Position numbers and translations under genes: made by a program
The notes under the pieces: model-generated
Databases searched by the model: none
What the model saw: only the letters and a program-made list of their open reading frames with translations
What the model was told of the DNA's origin: nothing
Part shown: positions 1 through 7,884 of the stretch, piece after piece
Numbering within the stretch: the first letter of the stretch is position 1
How the letters are laid out: each line of letters starts with the position of its first letter
From: Pelomonas sp036401055
Lineage (GTDB): Bacteria; Pseudomonadota; Gammaproteobacteria; Burkholderiales; Burkholderiaceae_C
NCBI GenBank assembly: GCA_036401055.1
Contig: DASWWC010000031.1
Location: forward strand, 1 to 64,000
Length of the DNA stretch: 64,000 nucleotides
Direction: 5' to 3'

Positions 1-688
1 GCGTGGCCGGCAGGCGCACCGCCGCGTGCGCGCGCCAGCCGGCCGCGTGCGCCCAGGCGGCCAGCGAGCCCAGCCCCAGCTCCCAGGCCCGGCCGGGCAG
101 CAGGTAGAAGGCCGCGCTGGCGTCCACGCGCTGCAGGCCCAGGCCCAGCAGCAGGCTGACCACGGTCAGCAGCACCAGCACCCACAGGCCACGGCGGCCG
201 GTGCCGACCAGCATCAGCAGCGCCGGCAGCAGCAGGTAGTACTGCTCCTCCAGCGACAGCGACCAGAAGTGCAGCAGCGGCTTCAGCTCGGCCGCCAGGT
301 CGAAGTAGCCGCTCTGCAGCCACAGCACCGCGTTGCTGGCAAAGCCCAGTGCGCCCCAGTGCTGGTGCGTCAGGTCGGCGCGCTCCAGCGGCGCCAGCCA
401 CCAGGGCGCGGCCAGCAGCGTCAGCGCCAGCACCACGTAGGCGGCGGGCAGCAGGCGGCGTGCGCGGCGCGCATAGAAGCCGGCCAGGCTGAAGCGTCCC
501 TCGCGCAGCCCGCCCAGCACCTGGCCCGTGATGAGGAAGCCCGAGATGACGAAGAACAGGTCCACGCCCAGGTAGCCGCCGGGCAGCAGCCCCGGCGCGG
601 CGTGCTGCAGCAGCACGGCGGCGACGGCGAGGCCGCGCAGGGCCTGGATGTCCCAGCGGTGGGAAGGGTCGGCGGCGGGCATGGGCAT
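1..688 (-). CDS. Acyltransferase 3 family membrane protein (OafA/YrhL type), C-terminus cut by window edge
   Basis: This is an integral-membrane acyltransferase that probably O-acylates a cell-surface glycan. The frame is open from an ATG at 688 to the window edge, about 229 codons, so the C-terminal part is missing. Near the N-terminus it carries the family hallmark DIQALRGLAV followed by a His and then GGYLGVDLFFVISGFLIT. Further on is FWSLSLEEQYYLLLPAL, another conserved block of this family. Several hydrophobic helices follow. A second in-frame ATG lies at 682. It is divergent from the acyl-CoA dehydrogenase gene and has no obvious link to the arabinan locus. The acceptor substrate cannot be told from sequence. 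Confidence 0.85.
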   Translation of the reverse strand, partial: MPMPAADPSHRWDIQALRGLAVAAVLLQHAAPGLLPGGYLGVDLFFVISGFLITGQVLGGLREGRFSLAGFYARRARRLLPAAYVVLALTLLAAPWWLAPLERADLTHQHWGALGFASNAVLWLQSGYFDLAAELKPLLHFWSLSLEEQYYLLLPALLMLVGTGRRGLWVLVLLTVVSLLLGLGLQRVDASAAFYLLPGRAWELGLGSLAAWAHAAGWRAHAAVRLPAT

Positions 689-797
689 GGGCCGGCATTG
701 TTGCGGCCCGCCGGCCCTCCCCACAGTTCTGATGCCTGCGCGACAAGCGCGCGGCGCTCGCTGGGCCACACTGGGGCCGTCCCACCGGAGCCGCGCC

Positions 798-2060
798 ATG
801 AACTTCGACTACAGCCCCAAGGTCACGCAGATGCGTGAGCGCCTGCTCGCCTTCTTCGAAGAGCACATCTACCCCAATGAGCTGCGCTACCTGCAGGAAG
901 TCGAGGCCAACCGCCGCGCCGGCAATCCCTGGCAGGCGACGAAGGTCATCGAGGAGCTGAAGCCCAAGGCCCGCGCGGCGGGGCTGTGGAACCTGTTCCT
1001 GCCCAAGTCCTCGCGGGCGCCGGAGGGCCTGAGCAACCTGGAGTACGCGCCGCTGTGCGAGATCATGGGCCGCGTGTTCTGGGCGCCCGAGGTCTTCAAT
1101 TGCTCGGCGCCCGACACCGGCAACATGGAGACGCTGGAGCGCTATGCGTCCGAGGCGCTGAAGGACCGCTGGCTGGAACCGCTGCTGGCCGGCGAGATCC
1201 GCTCGGCTTTCCTGATGACCGAGCCGGCCGTGGCGTCGTCCGACGCGACCAACATCGAATGCCGCATCGACCGTGACGGCGACGAGTTCGTCATCAACGG
1301 CCGCAAGTGGTGGAGCAGCGGTGCGGGCGACCCTCGCTGCGCCGTCTACATCGTCATGGGCAAGACCGACCCCGAGGCCGGCCGCCACGAGCAGCAGTCC
1401 ATGATCGTCGTGCCGGCCGATGCGCCGGGCATCACCGTGGTCCGCCCGCTCTCGGTGTTCGGCTACGACGACGCGCCGCACGGCCACATGGAGGTGGAGC
1501 TGAAGAACGTGCGCGTGCCGGCCGCCAACATCCTGCTGGGCGAGGGGCGCGGCTTCGAGATCGCGCAGGGCCGTCTGGGCCCGGGGCGCATTCACCACTG
1601 CATGCGCTCCATCGGCGCGGCCGAGCGCGCGCTGGAGCTGATGTGCGAGCGCGCCGTCGCGCGCACCGCCTTCGGCAAGACGCTGGCGCAGCAGACCGTC
1701 ACGCAGGAGCGCATCGCCGAGGCGCGCTGCAGCATCGAGCAGGCCCGCCTGCTGACGCTGAAGGCCGCCTACATGATGGACACGGTGGGCAACAAGGTCG
1801 CCAAGGCCGAGATCGCGATGATCAAGATCGTGGCGCCCAACATGGCGCTGCAGGTCATCGACTGGGCCATCCAGGTGTTCGGCGGCGCTGGCGTGTCGCA
1901 GGACACGCCGCTGGCCATGATGTGGGCCCACCAGCGCACGCTGCGCCTGGCGGACGGCCCGGACGAGGTGCACCGCAACTCGCTGGCCAAGCTGGAGCTG
2001 GCACGGCACATGAAGCTGCCGGCCGACCAGGTCCGCATGCCCGTCACGCGCGGCGGCTGA
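798..2060 (+). CDS. Acyl-CoA dehydrogenase family protein
   Basis: A 420-residue flavin-dependent acyl-CoA dehydrogenase that probably introduces an alpha-beta double bond into an acyl-CoA. The start MNFDYSPKV was chosen because homology begins there; the upstream frame is low-complexity. Visible blocks are FLMTEPAVASSDATNIE (substrate/FAD region), INGRKWWSSGAG, the C-terminal helical domain with RTAFGKTLAQQ, and VFGGAGVSQDTPLA followed by RLADGPDEVH. The last block is typical of the ACAD10/11-like branch, and its acidic residues lie in the region of the catalytic base. No partner electron-transfer genes are adjacent. The exact acyl substrate is unknown. Confidence 0.92.
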   Translation: MNFDYSPKVTQMRERLLAFFEEHIYPNELRYLQEVEANRRAGNPWQATKVIEELKPKARAAGLWNLFLPKSSRAPEGLSNLEYAPLCEIMGRVFWAPEVFNCSAPDTGNMETLERYASEALKDRWLEPLLAGEIRSAFLMTEPAVASSDATNIECRIDRDGDEFVINGRKWWSSGAGDPRCAVYIVMGKTDPEAGRHEQQSMIVVPADAPGITVVRPLSVFGYDDAPHGHMEVELKNVRVPAANILLGEGRGFEIAQGRLGPGRIHHCMRSIGAAERALELMCERAVARTAFGKTLAQQTVTQERIAEARCSIEQARLLTLKAAYMMDTVGNKVAKAEIAMIKIVAPNMALQVIDWAIQVFGGAGVSQDTPLAMMWAHQRTLRLADGPDEVHRNSLAKLELARHMKLPADQVRMPVTRGG

Positions 2061-2082
2061 GCGGCGGGCGGACAATGCGGCC

Positions 2083-2316
2083 ATGGCCAAGTCCGCACCC
2101 CGCCTCAGCCCCGAAGAGATCCAGCGCGTCATCGCTACCGCCTGGGACGACAAGCCGCCCTTCCGCAAGGTGCTCATCGAGCATGGCATCGGCCACGGCG
2201 AGCTGGTGGCGCTGCTCAAGCGCGAGCTGACGCCGACGGCCTACAAGCTGTGGGTGTCGCGCACCAAGGCCGCCAAGGCGCCGGTGTCCAAGGGCACCTG
2301 GCCTCACGGGCGCTGA
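2083..2316 (+). CDS. Small DUF2805 / TIGR03643 family protein
   Basis: A 77-residue soluble protein of unknown function. It matches the pattern of the DUF2805 (TIGR03643) family: an LSPEEIQRVIATAWDD start, a PFRKVLIEHGIGHGELVALL helix-turn-helix-like middle, and the LTPTAYKLWVSRTK end. It starts 22 bases after the acyl-CoA dehydrogenase stop and could be co-transcribed with it. The helical middle with a regularly spaced turn might bind nucleic acid, but that is a guess. Confidence 0.75.
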   Translation: MAKSAPRLSPEEIQRVIATAWDDKPPFRKVLIEHGIGHGELVALLKRELTPTAYKLWVSRTKAAKAPVSKGTWPHGR

Positions 2317-2335
2317 TGGCCGGCGCTGAGCGCCT

Positions 2336-3601
2336 TCAAGCCTCCATGCCCGCATAGCGCCGCAGCGCGCCGGACACCGAGATCAGCAGCAGGCCGCCGG
2401 CGAAGCTGATGGCCGTCACCACCAGGTACAGCGACAGGCCCGTCGGGAGCAGCCAGCCGTACAGCTGGCCGGCCAGCAGGCCCGAGGCGGCCTTGGCCAG
2501 CATCCAGGCGCCCATCAGCGTGGAGCCCCAGCCGGCCGGGCCGTAGCGCGACACGACGGCCAGGCCGATGGGCACGACCAGCAGCTCCGCCACCGTCTGC
2601 ACGCCGATGACGCCCACCATCATCCAGGCGGGGACGACCTGCCCTTGCGCGGCCAGGCCTTGCAGCCCCTGCAGCAGCACGAAGCTGGCGCCCAGTACCA
2701 GCATGCCCAGGCCCTGCACGCGGAATTCCGGCCAGTTCAGCCGCGCGAGCAGCCGCGCCGACAGCGGCGCCAGCAGGATGACGAGGATGGGATTCACGGC
2801 CAGGAACTGCGCGGCCGTCAGCTCAAAGCCGAGGAACTGCGGCGACACGTGGTCGCGCACGAACAGCGTCATGACGCCCGCCGCCTGTTCGTAGCCCAGA
2901 TAGAAGCAGATGGCCACCAGCGACATCAGCAGGATCACCTGGATGCGGCGTCGCGCGGACGCATCACTCCAGGCGGCGCGTGCCGGCTGCGGCGCCGGCG
3001 CCGCGACGGCGGGCAGCCAGCGCCAGCCGGCCAGGAAGACGACCACGCCCACAGCCATGCCCACCGCCGCGGCGAGGAAGCCGTAACTCCAGCCGTAGCG
3101 TTGGGCCAGATATCCGCCGATCAGCGCTGACAACGCTGCTCCTATATTGATACCCATATAGAAGACGGTATATCCACCTTGGCGTCTGGCATCGTCGGAT
3201 TCATATAGCTGGCCGACCATGGCCGTCGTGGTGGGTTTGAACAGGCCGGTCCCCACCGCCAGCAAACCCAGCGCGAAGCCTACCGGCTGGTCCAGGCCGA
3301 GCGCGATGTGGCCCGCCATCATGAGCGCCATGCCCAGCACGACGGCGCGGCGCTGGCCCAGCATGCGATCGGCGAACCAGCCCCCCAGGATGGCGCAGAA
3401 AAATGCCGAGCCCGTATACCAGCCATATACCGCCAGCGCGTCGGCGCGCGAATATTGCAAGGCCTCGACGAGATACAAAACCAGCAGCGAGCGCACGCCG
3501 TAGAAACTGAATCGTTCCCACATTTCCGAACCCGCCAGCACATACAGGCCGGCGGGTTGCCGGGGGTTTGGCGCGGGCGTTGAAACAATCTCGGCGGACA
3601 T
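2336..3601 (-). CDS. POT-family proton-dependent oligopeptide transporter
   Basis: A multi-pass inner-membrane transporter of the POT/PTR2 branch of the major facilitator superfamily, expected to import di- or tripeptides with protons. The start chosen is MSAEIVST at 3601; an upstream ATG at 3634 adds 11 residues of poor character. The signature GSEMWERFSFYGVRSLL lies near the N-terminus, corresponding to the ExxER motif of helix 1. GTGLFKPTTTAMVGQLY and FYMGINIGAALSALIGGYL are the PTR2 family signatures. At 421 residues it is shorter than the usual 480-500, mostly through compact loops. It is divergent from the TonB receptor gene, sharing the 3602-3858 intergenic region. Confidence 0.9.
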   Translation of the reverse strand: MSAEIVSTPAPNPRQPAGLYVLAGSEMWERFSFYGVRSLLVLYLVEALQYSRADALAVYGWYTGSAFFCAILGGWFADRMLGQRRAVVLGMALMMAGHIALGLDQPVGFALGLLAVGTGLFKPTTTAMVGQLYESDDARRQGGYTVFYMGINIGAALSALIGGYLAQRYGWSYGFLAAAVGMAVGVVVFLAGWRWLPAVAAPAPQPARAAWSDASARRRIQVILLMSLVAICFYLGYEQAAGVMTLFVRDHVSPQFLGFELTAAQFLAVNPILVILLAPLSARLLARLNWPEFRVQGLGMLVLGASFVLLQGLQGLAAQGQVVPAWMMVGVIGVQTVAELLVVPIGLAVVSRYGPAGWGSTLMGAWMLAKAASGLLAGQLYGWLLPTGLSLYLVVTAISFAGGLLLISVSGALRRYAGMEA

Positions 3602-3700
3602 GAAATCTGGCCCTGGGGAAATGGTTTTCTGCAAAACGATGGCGCCCGCATCCTGCCGTTAGGCCCCGGGCATCGTGCCCCAGGGGATACCCGCGGTAAT

Positions 3701-3767
3701 GATGCGAAAAGCGGCATCACCAATTCCAAAAATGTGATTAGTCCGGGATCGATCCGGTCCCTAGCAT
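3701..3767 (+). promoter_or_regulatory. Candidate promoter and activator site of the TonB receptor gene
   Basis: A TAGCAT -10 box lies at 3762-3767, with TTAGTC 18 bases upstream at 3738-3743. Upstream, at 3701-3718, is an 18-bp element of the form GAT-N12-ATC with a central AAAA. The same element recurs at exactly the same distance from the -10 box ahead of 7885, 13111 and 18776. An expected start near 3774 gives a leader of about 85 bases. Boxes were seen directly; their function is inferred. Confidence 0.55.
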
Positions 3768-3858
3768 GAATTTAGACCCCAGCCCCACCGCGCTCCCTGA
3801 CGAAGCCCGGACGGCTGTAGCGGTTGGCCGCTCCTCCCAAAACGATCCCGGAGACAAC

Positions 3859-6732
3859 ATGAACAAACCAGCCCTGGTGCCGCTGCGAGCGTGCTCCAAA
3901 TCCTCTCGTTTCGCCCTCAGCCTGACGGCTGCCGCCGCGCTGGCCGCGATGTCCGCCAGCGCCCTGGCCCAGGAAGCGGCCAAGAGTGAGTCACTGGAAA
4001 CGGTGGTGGTCACCGGCGTCCGGGCTTCGCTGACCAAGAGCCTGGCGAACAAGCGCACCAACGACCAGGTCGTGGAATCGGTGGTGGCCGAAGACATCGG
4101 CAAGCTGCCCGACAACAACGTCGTCGAGGCGCTGCAGCGCGTGACCGGCATCCAGGTCACCAACCGCGCCGGCGGCGAGGTGGGCGCCATCTCCATCCGC
4201 GGCATGCCCGACATCGCCACCACCTGGAACGGCCGCAACATCTTCACCGCGTCCGGCACGCAGGTCGCGCTGCAGGACATCCCCTCCACGCTGGTGCGGC
4301 AGATCGATGTCTTCAAGACCCGCGACGCCAGCCAGCTGGAGAACGGCATTGCCGGCCAGATCGACGTGAAGTCGCTGCGCCCCTTCGACTTCAAGGGCGC
4401 CAAGCTGTCGCTGCTGGCGCGCGGCACCTACCTCGACCCGGCAGAAAAGTGGAACCCGCAGCTCAGCGTGCTGGGCAGCAACCGCTGGAAGACCGACGCC
4501 GGTGACATCGGCGTGCTGGTCAACCTGTCGATGGTCAAGACCGACTACCGCAACGAAAGCGTGACGCCGGGCGCCATGGTGCCGTTCACCAGCCCCAATG
4601 CGTCGGAACAGCCGGTGGGCTACACGCCGCTGCAGCGCATCTTCGACAACAACGTCTGGACGCCCGGCACCTACACCGGCCTGCCGCAGAAGGCGGGTTC
4701 GACGCTGAACTTCGGCGGCACGCAACGCCCCTACTACCTGGCGCGTGACGCCGTGTTCCAGGCCGACGTGGCGGGCCAGCGCGAGCGCCCCGCCGCCAAC
4801 CTGGCACTGCAGTGGAAGCCCAACGATGACGCCGAGTACACCTTCGAGGCGATGTACAACGGCTACCGCGACAAGGCCTTCACCAAGCTGCTGTTCAGCT
4901 TTGCCGATTGGTGGGGCAACCTGGGCGCCAACCCGGCCAGCACGATCACGACCTTCCCGGGCACCAACGTCATCAAGACGCGCGTCGTCAACGACGTCTA
5001 CGCCTTCAACAGCGGCGACTACCTCACGTCGGCCACCGACTCCTACGTCTACGCGCTGAACGGCAAGTGGAACCTGGGTGACCGCCTGCGCCTGGACGGT
5101 GACATCTCGTACCAGACCAGCAAGTTCCACTCCGAGTTCACCGCCACCCGCATCGACCGCGTCGCGCCGCAGATCACCGTCGACTTCAATGCCGGCGGCG
5201 GCAACATGGCGTTCAAGTTCAACAACAACAACGCCGACCTGACGGACCCCACCAAGTGGAACGTCGCGCAGTTCTACGACAACGCCAACCGCAACGAGGG
5301 CAGCGCGGGCACGGCCAGCCTGAACGGCGCCTACGACGCCGACTGGGGCCCGGTGAAGACGCTGAACTTCGGCGTGCGCTTCGACAGCCGCAAGGCCTCG
5401 GAAGCCAACCGCACGCAGTCGGCCTTCCTGGGCCGCAATCTGGCCTCGCTGGGCGCCGATTACTACCACGTCAACTCGGGCTTCGGCACCGACATTTCCG
5501 ACGTGCCGCGCTCGTGGATCGAGCCCAACGCCTACTACATCCGCGACAACGTGGACGCCTGGCGCAAGCTGTACAACTCGGTCGACGCGAACTTCCTGAC
5601 GACCGACAAGCTGTACCCGCAGAAGACCTTCGAGGTCAAGGAAGACACGACCAATGCCTTCCTGATGGCCGACTCCGAGCACCAGCTGTTCGGCCGTTCG
5701 CTGCGTGCCAACTTCGGCGTGCGCTATGTGCAGGTCAAGACCCACATGACCGCCTACGACGTCAACGCCACCACCAAGGTCGCGACGCCGAAGTTCGGCG
5801 AGAAGACCGCCCGCAAGTTCCTGCCCAGCCTGACGCTGCGCTACGAGCCGGTCAAGGACGTGCTGGTGCGCTTCAACTACGGTGAGACGCTGCGCCGCCC
5901 GGGCTTCGGCGACCTCAACCCGGTGCTGCAGCTCAGCGACGACGTCTCGCGCGTCGGCTACGGCGGCGGCAGCGGCGGCAACCCGGGTCTGGAGCCGACG
6001 CGCTCCAAGAACCTGGACCTGACGGGCGAGTGGTACTTCCAGAAGGACAGTGCGCTGTACGGCACTGTGTTCCAGCGCAAGATCGAAGGCCTGGTCGTGC
6101 CGCTGCGCCGCCGCATCCACGTCGACCCGGCCAACGATCCGTTCCGCAACTCGACCTCGGGCGGCGACCACACCAACGGCTACGACTACGTCATCAGCTC
6201 GCCGGTCAACGCCTCCAACGGCAAGATCAGCGGCCTGGAACTGGGCGCGATCTACTTCCCGAAGAATCTGCCGTGGTATCTGGACGGCCTGGGCTTCCAG
6301 GGCAGCGTCACGCGCCTGACCTCGTCGCAGAACGTGCCGACCGCCAACAACGCTGGCGAGATCGTGTCGCAGCTCGAAGCGCCGTTCTTCGGCGTGTCCA
6401 AGCTGTCATGGAACGCCACGCTGGCCTACGAGAAGGGCCCGGTGGGCGCGCGCCTGTCCTATGTCCGTCGCGCTGCCTTCCTGGCTGCCAATGAAGCCGC
6501 GCTGTTCGCCAACCCGATCGGCATCTGGCGCCAACCGGAGAAGAGCGTGGACTTCCAGCTGACCTACAACATCAACGACCGCATGGCGTTCGACATCAGC
6601 GGCGTCAACCTGACCAACGAGATGCAGCAGCAGTACTACAAGTTCGGCGACGCGGGCAGCCCCGAGTTGACCAACTTCGGTACGGTGCAGATCGGCCGCT
6701 CCGTGTCGGTCGGCTTCCGCTGGAAGCTCTGA
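3859..6732 (+). CDS. TonB-dependent outer-membrane receptor (TIGR01782 family)
   Basis: A 957-residue outer-membrane beta-barrel that should import oligosaccharides released from pectin, powered by TonB-ExbBD. The start at 3859 is preceded by GGAGACA at 3850. A signal peptide ends at about residue 36 (ASALAQ-EAAK). A TonB-box-like SLETVVVTG follows, then the plug domain with LPDNNVVEALQRVTGIQV and AISIRGMPDIATTWNGR. The C-terminal barrel ends in SVGFRWKL. There is no N-terminal STN domain, so no surface signalling to an anti-sigma factor is expected. A strong intrinsic terminator follows. Placement beside arabinan-degrading enzymes suggests arabino-oligosaccharides as ligand, by inference. 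Confidence 0.93.
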   Translation: MNKPALVPLRACSKSSRFALSLTAAAALAAMSASALAQEAAKSESLETVVVTGVRASLTKSLANKRTNDQVVESVVAEDIGKLPDNNVVEALQRVTGIQVTNRAGGEVGAISIRGMPDIATTWNGRNIFTASGTQVALQDIPSTLVRQIDVFKTRDASQLENGIAGQIDVKSLRPFDFKGAKLSLLARGTYLDPAEKWNPQLSVLGSNRWKTDAGDIGVLVNLSMVKTDYRNESVTPGAMVPFTSPNASEQPVGYTPLQRIFDNNVWTPGTYTGLPQKAGSTLNFGGTQRPYYLARDAVFQADVAGQRERPAANLALQWKPNDDAEYTFEAMYNGYRDKAFTKLLFSFADWWGNLGANPASTITTFPGTNVIKTRVVNDVYAFNSGDYLTSATDSYVYALNGKWNLGDRLRLDGDISYQTSKFHSEFTATRIDRVAPQITVDFNAGGGNMAFKFNNNNADLTDPTKWNVAQFYDNANRNEGSAGTASLNGAYDADWGPVKTLNFGVRFDSRKASEANRTQSAFLGRNLASLGADYYHVNSGFGTDISDVPRSWIEPNAYYIRDNVDAWRKLYNSVDANFLTTDKLYPQKTFEVKEDTTNAFLMADSEHQLFGRSLRANFGVRYVQVKTHMTAYDVNATTKVATPKFGEKTARKFLPSLTLRYEPVKDVLVRFNYGETLRRPGFGDLNPVLQLSDDVSRVGYGGGSGGNPGLEPTRSKNLDLTGEWYFQKDSALYGTVFQRKIEGLVVPLRRRIHVDPANDPFRNSTSGGDHTNGYDYVISSPVNASNGKISGLELGAIYFPKNLPWYLDGLGFQGSVTRLTSSQNVPTANNAGEIVSQLEAPFFGVSKLSWNATLAYEKGPVGARLSYVRRAAFLAANEAALFANPIGIWRQPEKSVDFQLTYNINDRMAFDISGVNLTNEMQQQYYKFGDAGSPELTNFGTVQIGRSVSVGFRWKL

Positions 6733-6760
6733 TCCTGCGAGGCTGAGCTCTTCCTCGTTT

Positions 6761-6798
6761 CGGGCGTTGCACGGGCCTCCCGGGCAACGCCCTTTTTT
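6761..6798 (+). terminator. Intrinsic terminator after the TonB receptor gene
   Basis: A perfect 9-bp stem (GGGCGTTGC at 6762-6770 with GCAACGCCC at 6784-6792) is followed directly by six T residues at 6793-6798. This is a textbook rho-independent terminator. It separates the receptor from the GH43 gene at 6816, so that gene is expressed by read-through or from its own promoter. Confidence 0.9.
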
Positions 6799-6815
6799 AT
6801 CCTGCTGTACCTCCC

Positions 6816-7772
6816 ATGTCGTCCGACCTGCTTGAGCCGCTGATCCGCCAGCGCGCCGACCCCCACATCACCCGCCACACCGACGGCCTGTACTACTTCA
6901 CCGCGTCGGTGCCGCAGTACGACCGCATCGAGATCCGCCGCGCCGCCTCCATCGAAGGCCTGGCCGACGCGCCGGCCTTCGTCGCCTGGCGCAAGCCCGA
7001 CACCGGCCCGTGGTCCGAGCTGATCTGGGCGCCCGAACTGCATTTCAACCAGGGCGCCTGGTACGTTTACTTCGCCGCGGCCCACACGCGGGCGCTGGAC
7101 TCCCTCGGCATGTTCCAGCACCGCATGTACGCGATCCGCAACACGGCGGCCGACCCGTTCACCGGTGAATGGGAGTTCCTGGGCCAGGTGGACAGCGGCA
7201 TCGACAGCTTCTGCCTCGATGCCACCACCTTCACCCACCGCGGCCAGCTCTACTACCTGTGGGCGCAGAAGGACCCGGCCATTGCCGGCAACTCCAACCT
7301 CTACATCGCGCCCATGAGCACGCCCTGGCAGTTGTCCGGCGCGCCGGTCATGCTCAGCAAGCCCGAGTTCGACTGGGAATGCCGCGGCTTCCTCGTCAAC
7401 GAGGGGCCGTCGGTGCTGCAACGCCACGGCAAGGTGTTCATCAGCTACTCGGCCAGCGCGACCGACGAGAACTACGCGATGGGCCTGCTGTGGGCCCTTG
7501 ATACCGCCGACCTGCTGGACCCGGCCAGCTGGCACAAGTCGGCCGAGCCGGTGATGCGCAGCTGCCGGGAAGACAGCGTGTTCGGCCCAGGCCACAACAG
7601 CTTCACCGAGGGTGCAAGCCCGGACGAGGTGCTGCTGGTCTATCACGCCCGCACTTACACCGAGATCGAGGGCGACCCGCTGTGGAACCCCGACCGCCAC
7701 ACATTCGTGAAGCCCTTGCGGTGGTCCGCTGAGGGCATGCCGCTGTTTGGCCGGCCTTCTCGCCGCGATTGA
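6816..7772 (+). CDS. GH43 family alpha-L-arabinofuranosidase, apparently cytoplasmic
   Basis: A 318-residue single-domain five-bladed propeller glycosidase. It lacks a signal peptide, so it probably cleaves imported arabino-oligosaccharides inside the cell. The GH43 triad is visible: catalytic base Asp15 in RADPHITR, pKa modulator Asp135 in FCLDATTF, and general acid Glu196 in VNEGPSVL. The overall pattern resembles the GH43_26 exo-1,5-alpha-L-arabinofuranosidases; this subfamily call is tentative. A close paralogue lies at 36285-37226. It starts 18 bases after the terminator T-run of the receptor gene. Confidence 0.88.
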   Translation: MSSDLLEPLIRQRADPHITRHTDGLYYFTASVPQYDRIEIRRAASIEGLADAPAFVAWRKPDTGPWSELIWAPELHFNQGAWYVYFAAAHTRALDSLGMFQHRMYAIRNTAADPFTGEWEFLGQVDSGIDSFCLDATTFTHRGQLYYLWAQKDPAIAGNSNLYIAPMSTPWQLSGAPVMLSKPEFDWECRGFLVNEGPSVLQRHGKVFISYSASATDENYAMGLLWALDTADLLDPASWHKSAEPVMRSCREDSVFGPGHNSFTEGASPDEVLLVYHARTYTEIEGDPLWNPDRHTFVKPLRWSAEGMPLFGRPSRRD

Positions 7773-7837
7773 TATCAAAAACAGCATCGCTTCGGGCGCG
7801 AAATTGATTGGATTGCAATTCCTGCGCGATCTAGCAT
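7769..7837 (+). promoter_or_regulatory. Candidate promoter and activator site of the arabinonate dehydratase operon
   Basis: A TAGCAT -10 box is at 7832-7837 with TTGGAT 18 bases upstream at 7808-7813. The shared GAT-N12-ATC element is at 7771-7788, and it overlaps the perfect 10-bp palindrome TTGATATCAA at 7769-7778. Geometry is identical to the promoters ahead of 3859, 13111 and 18776. The element would be centred near -65, the usual position of LysR-type recognition sites. Confidence 0.6.
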
Positions 7838-7884
7838 GTTTTCAATGCGGTATGCCGCGCGCCTGAACGACTCCGAGACAAGAC

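Noticed and set aside
3991..6171. A 726-codon open frame on the minus strand opposite the TonB receptor gene
   Set aside because: It is a GC-bias shadow: composition is Val/Arg/Gly/His-rich with no family features, and the receptor on the other strand is unambiguous. The same applies to the long antisense frames opposite 7885-9639, 9647-11233, 11391-12932, 14663-17017 and 48309-51599.
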